The notes: generated from the sequence alone by a model not told the origin. Positions 15,562 through 27,876 are shown, counted from the stretch's first letter. The stretch: 64,000 nucleotides of DNA from JAAZAI01 sp050942875 (GCA_050942875.1 JBMNOD010000005.1:1-64000); one strand, 5' to 3'. A program made the numbers and translations.

Positions 15562-18500
15562 TTACTGGATGCGGAGCTTGAACGTCTTGAGCTCGAACGG
15601 GCGGAAGGCGATCGTGGCGGGCGCGGGGAGCGGCTTGCCGATGTCGGTCCATTCCGAGGTGGGGCATTCGACGAACGACGCGCCCTTGTCGGTGGCGGAG
15701 AGGACGCCGACGGCCTTGCGCCCGCGGCGTTCGGCGAGGCGGACGACGAGGCAGTCTTCCTTTTCGGCGCGCTTGAGGACGGCGAGTTCGACGCCGTCGC
15801 CCTCGAAGGCGACGGGCAGGCGCGCGGCGTCGCCGACGGCCTTGCCGAGGAATGTTTCGAGCCCCTGGTTGAGGATCGAGGCGGAGGCGACGACGTCATC
15901 GCTTGCGGCCAGCCCGCCGACGTGCGGCAGGAGGCTGTAGGTGAAGTGATGCTGGCCGACGTCGCAAACCGGATCCGGATGCGTCGGTGCGCGGAGCAAC
16001 GAGAGCGACAGGACGTTGCCTTTGACGCGGTAGCCGTATTTGCTGTCGTTGAGCAGCGCCACGCCCCGATCGGGCTCGGAGAGGTCGGCGTAGCGGTGGC
16101 CGACGACTTCGAACTGGGCGTACTGCCAGCGTGTGTTGTCGTGCGTGTCGCGCTCGCAGGTGGCGTAGGGGATCTCGAAGCTGGCCTTCTGGGCGCGGAC
16201 GGCGACCGGGAAGGAGACGCGGGCGAGCTTGTGCTTTTCCTTCCAGTCCACGTTGGTGACGAAGTCGAGGCGCTTGCCGCAGCGGCCGAGCCAGGCGGTC
16301 TGGAGGAAGGTGCTTTCGCCCAGCTTCATGACGGCCATGACGCCGGAGCGGACGGGGCCGTCGATGCGTTCGATGGTGAGGATCTTCGGCTCGGCGGTCT
16401 TCATGTCGTCGGCGTATTCCTCGTAGTCCCAGGCGTCGTAGACGGTCGGGTAGTCGTCGAAGAGCTCGATGGCGTTGCCGAACTGGCCTTCGGGGATGAA
16501 CTCGGCGTTGAGGGTCTTGTCGAAGCAGGAGACGACGCGCATCTGCGAGTCGATCACGTAGCGCACCTCGTCGTTTTCCAGGACGGCGGCGCCGTTGATG
16601 GACGCCGTTTCGGCGGCGGCCGGTTCGTCGCTTGAGAGGGCGAGCGTGACGAAGCCGCGGGCGGGGACGTCGACCCAGGCGACGTAGTCGTCGGCCTCGC
16701 GCTGGACGGGGAGGTCGGCGCCGTCGAGAGCCGCTTTCCTCCAGTTTTCGGGCAGCGTGATGGTTCCGGAGAACGGGGTGGACGAGGGGTTGAAGAGCGT
16801 GAGCGCCTTGTCGTCGTCGGCGAGGAGCGTGGCGGCGGCTTCGTCCTGGAGGCGTTTGCAGGTGGCGACGACGTCCTGGAGCGCCGGGACGTGTTCCTGG
16901 TAGACGCGGTGGATGGAGGAGCCGGGGATGATGTCGTGGAAGTGTCCGTAGAGGACGGTTTGCCAGAGCGTGTTGAACGCCTCGGCGGGGTACGTGTCGA
17001 TGTCGGCGGCGGCGCAGAGCATTTCGGCGGCGCGCAGCGCCTCTTCGGCGCGGCGGTTCCAGCGCTTCATCGCGGCTTGCGACGTGAGCGTGGCGCGGTG
17101 CATTTCGAGGTAGAGCTCGCCGATCCAGGTGTCGAGCTCGTCGCGCTTGGTCGCCATGCGTTCGAGGACGTCCTGTGCGAAGGAGAAATGGAAGCGCGGG
17201 CAGCCGTTGAGGTTGTGGCAGCGCAGGGCGCGCTCGACGTGCTCTTCCTTGGGGCCGCCGCCGCCATTGCCGATGCCGTAGAGGCAGATGGCGTCGTCGA
17301 TGAGTCCCGCTTCGCTGTTGTTTGTCTCATGTTTGCGAAGCTGGCTTGGCTTGACCTGGCTGTTGTAGTCGTCTTCGGGCGGGAAGTGCGCGAGCACCTC
17401 GCTGCCGTCGACGCCCTGCCAGATGAAGGTGTTGTGGGGGAATTTGTTGTGGCGGTTCCAGGAAATCTTCTGCGTGAGGAAGAAGTCGACGCCGGCCGTT
17501 TTGATGATTTGCGGCAGGTTGGCGGAGTAGCCGAAGACGTCGGGGATCCAGATGTTCTTGACTTCGACGCCGAACTCGTCGCGGAAGAAGTTGCGGCCGA
17601 GGAGGATCTGGCGGACGAGCGATTCGCCGGAGGGGATGTTGCAGTCGGCTTCGACCCACATGCCGCCCTGGAGTTCCCAGTTGCCGTCTGCGACGGCTTG
17701 CTTGACCTTCTCGTAGAGGGCGGGGTAGTGCTCCTTGCAGTAGAGGTAGAGCTGGGGCTGTGAGGCGCCGAACTTGTAGCCCGGGTAGCGTTCGATGAGG
17801 CCGATCTGGCTGGCGAAGGTGCGGGCGACCTTGCGGACGGTCTCGCGTTCGGGCCAGAGCCAGGCGGTGTCGATGTGGGCGTGGCCAATGCCGCCCACGT
17901 CGAGCGTGGCGGGGTCGGTGGGGAGTTCGAAGACGGGGCGAAGCGCTTCGCGCGCGGCGGCGGCGCCGCCGCGCTCCGGTGGAAGGGAGTCAAGCGCACG
18001 GCTGGCGATGCGGAGCACCTGCATGCGGCGGGCGGCGCCAGGGGCGAGGGTCTCGACGAGGTCGATGACGACCTCGAGGTCGAGGCGAAGCTGCCACTTG
18101 TCGTAGTCGAAGCGGCAAATGCGCATGCGTTTGATCTCGGCGTTGAAGTGGCCGTGAACATCTTCGGGGCGTTCCACCCATGCCGGGTCTCCCGGACGGT
18201 TGACGCCGAAGAGGCCGTTCGCGCCCGTCTCCACCCAATAGTCAATCTTTTCGCCGCCTTGGCAGGACTTGGCGACATGCACCATGTCCTTGTTGTAGGC
18301 GGCATCGAAGACCGAGCCGGTGGTCAGCCCGACCAGCGGGCATCCCTCGGCGTCATAGACGAGGGCTTCGCCCGTGAAGTCGAGGTTGAGCGTGACGCAG
18401 GCCCCTTTCCACGCTGCAGGCACTTCGCCGGTGATATGGAACCAGCCGCAATCCCACGTGGCGCCCCACTTGGCGCCGACGGTGATCGGGCTGTAGGGGA

Positions 18501-18648
18501 GTTCGAGCCGACGGGCGTAGGGAACGGGCTCGGGCGTGACGGAGCAGACGGCCGAAAGCGGCGCGGTTTCGATGATGATTTCGCGGGCGAGGCGATTGTA
18601 GACCTCTTTAAGTCGCGCGATGTGAATGTCGGGATAGAAGTGTGCCAT
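15562..18648 (-). CDS. GH38 alpha-mannosidase
   Basis: 1028 residues, near the usual length of bacterial and lysosomal-type GH38 enzymes. N-terminal lectin-like domain (1-245), then the GH38 catalytic domain: GHAHIDTAWLWPERET (255-270) with zinc-binding His and Asp, WVEADCNIPSGESLVRQ (331-347), and WIPDVFGYS with nucleophile Asp370. The HFHDIIPGSSIH stretch carries another metal-binding histidine. C-terminal beta-sandwich domains follow. No signal peptide, so probably cytoplasmic, acting on imported mannosides. First gene of a unit with birA. Confidence 0.93.
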   Translation of the reverse strand: MAHFYPDIHIARLKEVYNRLAREIIIETAPLSAVCSVTPEPVPYARRLELPYSPITVGAKWGATWDCGWFHITGEVPAAWKGACVTLNLDFTGEALVYDAEGCPLVGLTTGSVFDAAYNKDMVHVAKSCQGGEKIDYWVETGANGLFGVNRPGDPAWVERPEDVHGHFNAEIKRMRICRFDYDKWQLRLDLEVVIDLVETLAPGAARRMQVLRIASRALDSLPPERGGAAAAREALRPVFELPTDPATLDVGGIGHAHIDTAWLWPERETVRKVARTFASQIGLIERYPGYKFGASQPQLYLYCKEHYPALYEKVKQAVADGNWELQGGMWVEADCNIPSGESLVRQILLGRNFFRDEFGVEVKNIWIPDVFGYSANLPQIIKTAGVDFFLTQKISWNRHNKFPHNTFIWQGVDGSEVLAHFPPEDDYNSQVKPSQLRKHETNNSEAGLIDDAICLYGIGNGGGGPKEEHVERALRCHNLNGCPRFHFSFAQDVLERMATKRDELDTWIGELYLEMHRATLTSQAAMKRWNRRAEEALRAAEMLCAAADIDTYPAEAFNTLWQTVLYGHFHDIIPGSSIHRVYQEHVPALQDVVATCKRLQDEAAATLLADDDKALTLFNPSSTPFSGTITLPENWRKAALDGADLPVQREADDYVAWVDVPARGFVTLALSSDEPAAAETASINGAAVLENDEVRYVIDSQMRVVSCFDKTLNAEFIPEGQFGNAIELFDDYPTVYDAWDYEEYADDMKTAEPKILTIERIDGPVRSGVMAVMKLGESTFLQTAWLGRCGKRLDFVTNVDWKEKHKLARVSFPVAVRAQKASFEIPYATCERDTHDNTRWQYAQFEVVGHRYADLSEPDRGVALLNDSKYGYRVKGNVLSLSLLRAPTHPDPVCDVGQHHFTYSLLPHVGGLAASDDVVASASILNQGLETFLGKAVGDAARLPVAFEGDGVELAVLKRAEKEDCLVVRLAERRGRKAVGVLSATDKGASFVECPTSEWTDIGKPLPAPATIAFRPFELKTFKLRIQ

Positions 18649-18784
18649 GTCAGGTCAGTGGGGTTGTGATGGGGTGAACGAAACTGCGCCGATTCGGAGC
18701 AAAGTTGTGAGAGCAAAAAGCTTTTAGATAGCCGCCTAGACGCTTGCTCGCGTCAATGGGCTTCCAGGAGCCCCAGTCGGCTCG

Positions 18785-19576
18785 CTAGATGCTCAGCGAG
18801 ACGTGGGCGCCGAGGACCGTGTCGGTCCGTTCGACGTCTTCGTTGGGCTGGGAGTCGTGATCGACCGTCAGCGTGACGCCGAGCGACATCCGATCCGTCA
18901 GTGCGGATTCGATCCCGACTTCGAATGCGACGAGGGTGTTGTCGAAGTCGGCCGGCTCGGGCGTGACTTCGATTTTCTCCCAGACGGTCACGGTGTCGGT
19001 GGGCTTCCAGTCGAGCCGCTGGCCGAAACGGAGGGCAAAATAATCTTCGTCCTTGAGGGCGCGCTCGGAGACGTGCGCGACACCGGCGTCGACCGAAAAC
19101 TTGAAGGCATCGCTGTCGGCGAGGAAGGTGCCCAAACCAACGCTGGCCACGTTGCGGAGTTTGATTTCGGCGATGGCGTCGTGCTGGGCGAGTTCGTCGG
19201 CGTAGATGTAGAAGCCGTCGAAGCGCTGTTTGACGTTGGCGTTGAACTTCGCATTGCCTTCGGTCTGCTCGTCGCTTTCAACGCCTTCCGAGTCGGTCGT
19301 CGTGTTCTGGGCGTAGTTGCCTTCGAGCATCATGGCGAAGATGGTTTCATGAGCCGTGATGCCGGATTCGATCCGTCCCGAATAGGCGTCGGACTCCGTG
19401 TTGCCGGATTTCATCGAAAAACCGAATGAGAGTTTTGTCGCCCAGCTTGGCGCGGCTTCCAGGACTTCGGGATCCGGATCGGGCGGCGGCATGGCGACTT
19501 GGGCGAACAGGGGGGTGGCGGTCATGATCATGCCGACCATCAGGGCGGCGGCGAAGCGTTCTGCTTGGAATTTCAT
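18785..19576 (-). CDS. DUF481-family outer-membrane protein
   Basis: 263 residues. Signal peptide about 1-25 (MVGMIMTATPLFAQ). The mature chain has alternating strands typical of DUF481/YdiY-like beta-barrels: WATKLSFGFSMKSGNTESDA at the start, then AEIKLRNVASVGLGTF, FALRFGQRLDWKPTDTVTV and a final strand ending in VLGAHVSLSI. GNTES after the first strand is typical of the family. Function is not established; such proteins sit in the outer membrane. The 136-bp gap to the mannosidase gene holds two short GC hairpins and no clear promoter. Confidence 0.8.
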   Translation of the reverse strand: MKFQAERFAAALMVGMIMTATPLFAQVAMPPPDPDPEVLEAAPSWATKLSFGFSMKSGNTESDAYSGRIESGITAHETIFAMMLEGNYAQNTTTDSEGVESDEQTEGNAKFNANVKQRFDGFYIYADELAQHDAIAEIKLRNVASVGLGTFLADSDAFKFSVDAGVAHVSERALKDEDYFALRFGQRLDWKPTDTVTVWEKIEVTPEPADFDNTLVAFEVGIESALTDRMSLGVTLTVDHDSQPNEDVERTDTVLGAHVSLSI

Positions 19577-19950
19577 GTAGGCTCCGTTTGCACATCGATG
19601 TGCAGGACAGGGGTGCGTGACAAGGTGTCTTTTTGGCGCTTGATTGTATAGCAACCCTTGCCTGAGATGCAACCTTTGAATTTCCTAGACCCGGGTGAGG
19701 GCGAAGCCTCGCCCGTGCGACATTGGGGGTGGCAGGGTGGCGAAACGCGGCGGGGACGCCGCGCCCACTTTGCGGCGCGAAAATGCTGATCGGTCTGATC
19801 CGACTGAGCATGCGTGCTCGTTCAACGGCCGCGTTGCTCGATCCCGACAGCGATGCCCTACGGCAACTCCCGCACTCCCGACTTGCGACCCCATCACACC
19901 TGAACCCTGACTCCGGGGTGAGCGCAACACTGTTGAAGCGAAACAGGATA
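19577..19950. repeat. Intergenic region with GC-rich hairpin repeats
   Basis: No gene seen. Contains cgggtgagggcgaagcctcgcccg-type pairing (19691-19714), the gcggcggggacgccgc inverted repeat (19747-19762; others at 5333, 8823 and 49644), and gatcggtctgatccgactga words near 19790. The ilv promoter follows directly. Confidence 0.65.
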
Positions 19951-19979
19951 TTGACTTGGAACTGAAAAATCGCTATAGT
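19951..19979 (+). promoter_or_regulatory. Strong sigma-70-type promoter of the ilv leader and ilvBN
   Basis: TTGACT (19951-19956), 17-bp spacer, TATAGT (19974-19979). The expected transcript start, near 19986, is only about 2 nt before the leader-peptide ATG. Confidence 0.75.
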
Positions 19980-19987
19980 AGCGCCTC

Positions 19988-20125
19988 ATGAGCACCAGAA
20001 ACGCCAGTCTCGGCGGGAACATTCCCGGCATCGCGCGCCCTCGGGGGTTGCGTGGTCTGGGTCGTGTCGTCCTTGTCGTCGTACCCGGGGCGGGCGTTTC
20101 GGTCGAGGCGCTGCCAGCGGACTAA
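19988..20125 (+). CDS. ilv leader peptide with a valine/leucine control run
   Basis: 45 codons plus TAA. Codons 27-32 (20066-20083) read Val-Val-Leu-Val-Val-Val inside GRVVLVVVPGAGVSVEA, the type of control region used by ilv leader peptides to sense branched-chain aminoacyl-tRNA. The peptide lies between a strong promoter and a terminator, upstream of the acetolactate synthase genes. It has no ribosome site and would be read from a nearly leaderless mRNA; a downstream in-frame TTG (20048) is an alternative start. No other function is suggested by its sequence. Confidence 0.7.
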   Translation: MSTRNASLGGNIPGIARPRGLRGLGRVVLVVVPGAGVSVEALPAD

Positions 20126-20198
20126 TCCCCCGTTGCAGCATCTCAAGGCACCCACGAACCGCCCGCCCCGCACGCAGAGAGGGCTGGGTGGTTTTTTC
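20087..20198 (+). terminator. ilv transcription attenuator: antiterminator and Rho-independent terminator
   Basis: Terminator: AACCGCCCGCCC (20157-20168) pairs with GGGCTGGGTGGTT (20181-20193) and is followed by a T run (20192-20197). Antiterminator: GGGGCGGGCG (20087-20096), just after the Val codons, is the exact complement of CGCCCGCCCC (20160-20169), the 5' arm of the terminator. A ribosome stalled on the Val/Leu codons would leave 20087-20096 free to pair and block termination; one reaching the stop codon at 20123 would clear the way for the terminator. Mechanism is inferred from classical ilv/leu attenuation; the pairings are seen. Confidence 0.7.
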
Positions 20199-20272
20199 AT
20201 TTCAAGGCACATTCACATTTCAGCATCAGGACAACATCAAGGCAAATCCCGCCAGAAAAGAGCAGGAACACG

Positions 20273-22036
20273 ATGACACGAAAAACGAAGAACACAAGCG
20301 AACCGGAGTCCATTCGCACCGGCGCGCGCTGCCTGATCGAAGGGCTCGAGCGCGCGGGCTGCAAGACGGTTTTCGCCTATCCCGGCGGCGCGATCCTCGA
20401 CGTCTTCCACGAGCTCGCGAGCTCGTCCCTGAACGTCGTGCTGCCGCGCCACGAGCAGGGCGCGGCGCACATGGCCGACGCCTTCGCGCGCGCGGCGGGC
20501 GAGGTCGGCTGCTGCATCGTGACGTCCGGCCCGGGCGCCACGAACACGGTGACGGGGCTGGCCACGGCGAACATGGACGGCATCCCGATGGTCTGCATCA
20601 CCGGCCAGGTGAGCACGGCCGTCATCGGCAACGACGCCTTCCAGGAGGCGGACATCTGCGGCGTGACGCGGCCGATCACCAAGCACAACTTCCTGGTGAA
20701 CGACGTGAACGACCTGCCCCGCATCATGGTCGAGGCGTTCCACATCGCGCGGACGGGCAAGCCGGGGCCGGTGCTCATCGACCTGCCGAAGAACGTGCAG
20801 GTCGCCAGGACGGCGGTGCCGTTCCCGGAGGGCTTCCAGCGTCCGGGCTACCGGCCTTCCTTCGAGGGGCATCCGAAGATGATCGAGCGGCTGGCCGCGA
20901 TGATCAACGGCGCCCACAAGCCGCTGCTCTACGTGGGGGGCGGCGTCATCGCCGCCGATGCGTCGGATCTCGTGCGCGAGCTGGCGTTCAAGGCCGACAT
21001 CCCGGTGGCCACGACGCTGCTCGGGCTCGGCGCGTTCCCGGAGACGGAGGCGCTGTCGCTGGGCATGCTGGGCATGCACGGGATGATCGCCGCGAACAAG
21101 GCGGTGAAGGCGTGCGACTTGCTCTTCTGCGTGGGCGCGCGCTTCGACGACCGCGTGACGGGCAAGATTTCGGCGTTCGCCCCGAACGCGAAGATCGCGC
21201 ATGTCGATATCGACCCCTCGTGCATCGGCAAGAGCGTCCGCTGCGACCTGCCGGTCGTGGGTCATGCGCGCGCGATCCTCGAAGCGCTGCTTCCGATGGT
21301 GGGCGCGGCGAAGCGCCCCAACTGGATCGCGCAGTGCGTCAAGTGGAAGGAGGAGGATCCGTTCACCTACGATCCTTCGCCCTCGGGCGCGATCATGCCG
21401 CAGTACGTCGTCGAGCAGGTGTACGAGGCCAGCCGCGGCGAGGCGCTCATCGCCACCGACGTGGGCCAGAACCAGATGTGGTCGGCGCAGTACTTCAGGC
21501 ACAGCCGCCCGCGCCATTTCCTGAGCTCGGGCGGGCTGGGGACGATGGGCTTCGGCGTGCCGGCCGTGATCGGCGCGCAGTTCGGCCGTCCGGACGCGCT
21601 GTGCGTCTGCATCACGGGCGACGGCGGCTTCCAGATGAACGCGCAGGAGCTTGTCGTGGCCGTGGAGCACCAGCTTCCCGTGAAGATCGTCATCCTCAAC
21701 AACGGCTACCTCGGCAACGTGCGCCAGTGGCAGGACATGTTCTACAACCGCACGCATTCCGCGGTCGTGCTGACGCAGACGAACCGGCCGGCCAACGAGA
21801 ACATCCCGCCCAAGCCGGCGGACGCCCCGTATCTGCCGGACTTCGTGATGCTGGCCAACGCCCACGGCATGAAGGCGCGGCGGGTGTCCAAAATCGAGGA
21901 CGTGCGCCCCGCGCTCGACGAGGTGTTCGCCAGCCCGGAGCCGTGGGTGGTCGAGTTCGTCGTCGAGCCCAACGCGAACGTCATGCCGATGATTCCGCCG
22001 GGAGCCACGGTGGACGAGACGATCCGCAAATGCTAA
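20273..22036 (+). CDS. ilvB: Acetolactate synthase, large catalytic subunit
   Basis: 587 residues. ThDP enzyme that condenses pyruvate (or pyruvate and 2-ketobutyrate) as the first common step of valine, leucine and isoleucine synthesis. Visible: FAYPGGAILDVFHEL, PRHEQGAAHMADAFAR with the catalytic Glu, TSGPGATNTVTGLATANMDG, FAD-site region in the middle domain, and the ThDP motif TGDGGFQMNAQELVVA ending in ILNNGYLGNVRQWQ. Length is typical. It lies 75 bp after the attenuator terminator and 22 bp before ilvN, so expression should depend on branched-chain aminoacyl-tRNA supply. Confidence 0.95.
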   Translation: MTRKTKNTSEPESIRTGARCLIEGLERAGCKTVFAYPGGAILDVFHELASSSLNVVLPRHEQGAAHMADAFARAAGEVGCCIVTSGPGATNTVTGLATANMDGIPMVCITGQVSTAVIGNDAFQEADICGVTRPITKHNFLVNDVNDLPRIMVEAFHIARTGKPGPVLIDLPKNVQVARTAVPFPEGFQRPGYRPSFEGHPKMIERLAAMINGAHKPLLYVGGGVIAADASDLVRELAFKADIPVATTLLGLGAFPETEALSLGMLGMHGMIAANKAVKACDLLFCVGARFDDRVTGKISAFAPNAKIAHVDIDPSCIGKSVRCDLPVVGHARAILEALLPMVGAAKRPNWIAQCVKWKEEDPFTYDPSPSGAIMPQYVVEQVYEASRGEALIATDVGQNQMWSAQYFRHSRPRHFLSSGGLGTMGFGVPAVIGAQFGRPDALCVCITGDGGFQMNAQELVVAVEHQLPVKIVILNNGYLGNVRQWQDMFYNRTHSAVVLTQTNRPANENIPPKPADAPYLPDFVMLANAHGMKARRVSKIEDVRPALDEVFASPEPWVVEFVVEPNANVMPMIPPGATVDETIRKC

Positions 22037-22058
22037 CGCCAGGAAAGGAGTTCCCATC

Positions 22059-22535
22059 ATGATTCACATCATCAATGCCACAGTCGAAAACCAGCCGGGC
22101 GTGCTGTCGCGAATCGTCGGCCTTTTCTCGGGCCGCGGCTACAACATCGAGACCCTCAACGTCGGCCCCTGCGCCGACCCGACGCTCTCGCGCATGACCA
22201 TCACCGTGCCCGGGGACGAGAAGGTCCTCGAGCAGGTGGTCAAGCAGCTCAACAAGCTCGTCGACGTCATTCGCGTGAACAACATGACGAGCGTGGACCA
22301 TCTCGAACGCGAGCTGATCCTCGTCGAAGTCGGCGCGCCCAAGGGCAAGCGCGGGGAGGTCCTCGAACTCGTGACGATGTTCAAGGCCGAGGTCGTCCGC
22401 GTCCGCGCCAATTCGATGACGATCCAGTACGTGGGCCCCGCCATGCTGGTGGACGATTTCCTGAAGCTCCTCCGCCCCTACACGATCCTCGATCTCGCCC
22501 GCAGCGGCCTGATCGCGGTGGCGGCTAGCCGCTAG
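22059..22535 (+). CDS. ilvN: Acetolactate synthase, small regulatory subunit
   Basis: 158 residues. N-terminal ACT domain (1-75): IINATVENQPGVLSRIVGLF, then GRGYNIETLNVGP, the valine-feedback site; C-terminal ALS_ss_C domain (80-155). It activates IlvB and confers end-product inhibition. Good ribosome site AGGAAAGGAG 8-9 nt before the ATG. Its last codons and stop (AASR-stop) are encoded by gctagccgctag, the first units of a CTAG heptamer array that runs on to 22550. ilvH is an equivalent name. Confidence 0.94.
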   Translation: MIHIINATVENQPGVLSRIVGLFSGRGYNIETLNVGPCADPTLSRMTITVPGDEKVLEQVVKQLNKLVDVIRVNNMTSVDHLERELILVEVGAPKGKRGEVLELVTMFKAEVVRVRANSMTIQYVGPAMLVDDFLKLLRPYTILDLARSGLIAVAASR

Positions 22536-22816
22536 CGGGCTAGGGGCTAGGAAGTCCAAAGTCCAAAGTCCAAGGTCTGCCGCAGGGCGGCTTGGTCGCG
22601 GGCTTGGGCGCGAGCTTTGCTGGATCTTCTGATAAGCCCGTGCTTGACCTTTGGGTGGGCACGGGATGCCCGCCCACGGGAGAACCTTGGCTCTAGACAA
22701 AGGCGCGGGCGCCGCCGATTGGAGACAGGCTCCGAAGCGCCTCAGAAGCTTGTCGAGTTCGGTCGTGCTTGCGCGAGGTTTTGTTGCTCTGGTTCAACTT
22801 CCCGACAAACTGGAAT
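22525..22816. repeat. CTAG heptamers, agtccaa heptamers and hairpin element downstream of ilvN
   Basis: CTAG at 22525, 22532, 22540 and 22547; three agtccaa heptamers at 22553-22573; the linker ctgccgcagggcgg (22577-22590); and the 25-bp hairpin tgggtgggcac...gcccgccca (22652-22676) with cgggag after it. No gene seen in this gap. Confidence 0.8.
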
Positions 22817-23353
22817 TTAACGAATGATTTTTTCAAGCCTGAACATCCCGTCTGGGAATTGGTCATCAATTCCTTCCATGCCCATTCCTGGATCATTCGG
22901 GTCGGGATGATATTTATTGAAGAACTCTACGATGTGAAATCCGCATTTGTTTATATAAAAATGAATGTTACGCTGTTCAAAATACGGTGTTGCGGTTTCC
23001 CAAACCTTAACTTCTGGACACATTTTTTCAATCTCGCACCAAGCGGCGTAGCCAATACCTTCACTGTGAATGTGTGGTGAAACAAAAAGCAAGTCCAAAA
23101 CGCCTTTTTCTCCATCAACTTTAATCACAACACCGCCAACTTTTTTACCCTCAAGTATAATGCGATAAGCTTTTCCTTGGTCAATGGACTGCTCGATCGT
23201 CTTTCGTGAAATGATTTGACCATCTTCCTCAAAGTGATTGCCTCTACAACCAAACTCCTCCATGGCACCATAATTAAAAGCTTCCTGGTTGTCTAAAACG
23301 AACTGTTCCCGATCATTTTTTTCCATCGGAAGCAACTGTATGCTTTTTTCCAT
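22817..23353 (-). CDS. GNAT-family N-acetyltransferase
   Basis: 178 residues. The GNAT acetyl-CoA region is visible as LLFVSPHIHSEGIGYAAWCE (about 88-107), preceded by KVGGVVIKVDGEKGVLDLLF and followed by ETATPYFEQRNIHFYINKCGF. The acceptor substrate is unknown. Base composition is far more AT-rich than the neighbours (long A/T runs, TTT and AAA codons), which suggests recent acquisition from a low-GC donor. It has its own ribosome site (GGAG, 7 nt before ATG) and an extended -10 promoter candidate at 23402-23407. Confidence 0.8.
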   Translation of the reverse strand: MEKSIQLLPMEKNDREQFVLDNQEAFNYGAMEEFGCRGNHFEEDGQIISRKTIEQSIDQGKAYRIILEGKKVGGVVIKVDGEKGVLDLLFVSPHIHSEGIGYAAWCEIEKMCPEVKVWETATPYFEQRNIHFYINKCGFHIVEFFNKYHPDPNDPGMGMEGIDDQFPDGMFRLEKIIR

Positions 23354-23401
23354 TTCATAACTCCTACAAATTTCAATTTGTCGTTCGCTTTACCTGTGCA
23401 A

Positions 23402-23407
23402 ATCATA
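23402..23407 (-). promoter_or_regulatory. Extended -10 promoter candidate of the GNAT gene
   Basis: On the minus strand TGG-TATGAT, an extended -10 (TGn), with only a weak -35. It lies about 50 nt before the ATG. Confidence 0.4.
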
Positions 23408-23465
23408 CCATAAAACTTGTGAACAATTCTACTGCAACTTTGGCAAGATGGTAGTGCTTATTCTA

Positions 23466-23495
23466 TTGCAATTTTATACCATAAAGGTATATAAT
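23466..23495 (+). promoter_or_regulatory. Promoter and operator of the brnTA locus
   Basis: TTGCAA (23466-23471), 18-bp spacer, TATAAT (23490-23495). The perfect inverted repeat TATACC-n5-GGTATA (23475-23491) covers the spacer and the first bases of the -10, a likely operator for autorepression by the antitoxin. The start point would fall at the ATG at 23503. Confidence 0.65.
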
Positions 23496-23502
23496 GGGCG
23501 GC

Positions 23503-23580
23503 ATGAAGTTTGAGTTCGATCCCAAGAAAAGCGAGAGCAACCGAGTCAAACACGGAATTGACTTCATGCAGGCGCAGTGA
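23503..23580 (+). pseudogene. brnT: BrnT toxin remnant, N-terminal 25 codons only
   Basis: Reads MKFEFDPKKSESNRVKHGID plus FMQAQ, then TGA. The pattern (M)xFEFDPxKxxxNxxKHGIDF is the conserved N-terminus of BrnT ribonuclease toxins, which are normally about 90 residues. The stop is 3 bp before the antitoxin ATG, so an internal deletion has removed roughly 65 codons while leaving the promoter and the toxin start in place. No catalytic domain remains. Confidence 0.7.
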
Positions 23581-23583
23581 GTT

Positions 23584-23826
23584 ATGAAAGCTGAGGCTTT
23601 TGACAAAGCGTTCGACAACGGTGAAAGCATTGTCGAACATCTTGACTTCTCCAAGGCGACTCGTCCCGGGAGAGTTCAACGGCGCATCAATGTCGATTTC
23701 CCTGAGTGGATGATTCAGTCGCTTGACAAAGAGGCCGAGCGGCTTGGGATTCCTCGTCAGGCCGTCATCAAGGTGTGGATTTCGGATCGCATTCGGGAAA
23801 ACGAAGCGATTTACGATGCGGATTGA
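23584..23826 (+). CDS. brnA: BrnA/CopG-type antitoxin
   Basis: 80 residues: N-terminal flexible part (MKAEAFDKAFDNGESIVEHL) and a ribbon-helix-helix domain (RINVDFPEWMIQSLDKEAER, LGIPRQAVIKVWISDRI). In complete loci BrnA-type antitoxins neutralise BrnT and repress the operon; here the toxin is a 25-codon remnant, so the protein is probably an orphan repressor of its own promoter. Base composition is AT-richer than neighbouring genes, like the GNAT gene 230 bp away. Start fixed by homology to the family N-terminus. Confidence 0.75.
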   Translation: MKAEAFDKAFDNGESIVEHLDFSKATRPGRVQRRINVDFPEWMIQSLDKEAERLGIPRQAVIKVWISDRIRENEAIYDAD

Positions 23827-23952
23827 GCAAGTGCGTTTCGCAGGTCGAGTTGTAGCATCGATGGGTCGAATCAGGCTTTGCACAATGCAATCGCAAGCTT
23901 GCGGCTGTGAACGCCCATGTTCACCGGAGAAGAAGATGAATAACAACATCCA

Positions 23953-24006
23953 TGGGTGGGCACGGGGTGCCCACCCACGGGAGCCTGAACAACTAGTCGC
24001 TAGCCG

Positions 24007-24010
<4 letters not shown>
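23953..24010. repeat. 25-bp hairpin element and CTAG heptamers at the purL 3' end
   Basis: tgggtgggcac-ggg-gtgcccaccca (23953-23977) is a perfect-arm copy of the hairpin family. CTAG words follow at 23993, 24000 and 24007, exactly 7 bp apart; the last contains the purL stop codon. Read from purL, UAG occurs in all three frames within 17 nt. Confidence 0.85.

Positions 24011-27876
<3,866 letters not shown>

Noticed and set aside
23458..23949. 163-codon minus-strand frame opposite the brnTA locus
   Set aside because: Antisense to the recognised antitoxin; no domain signal.
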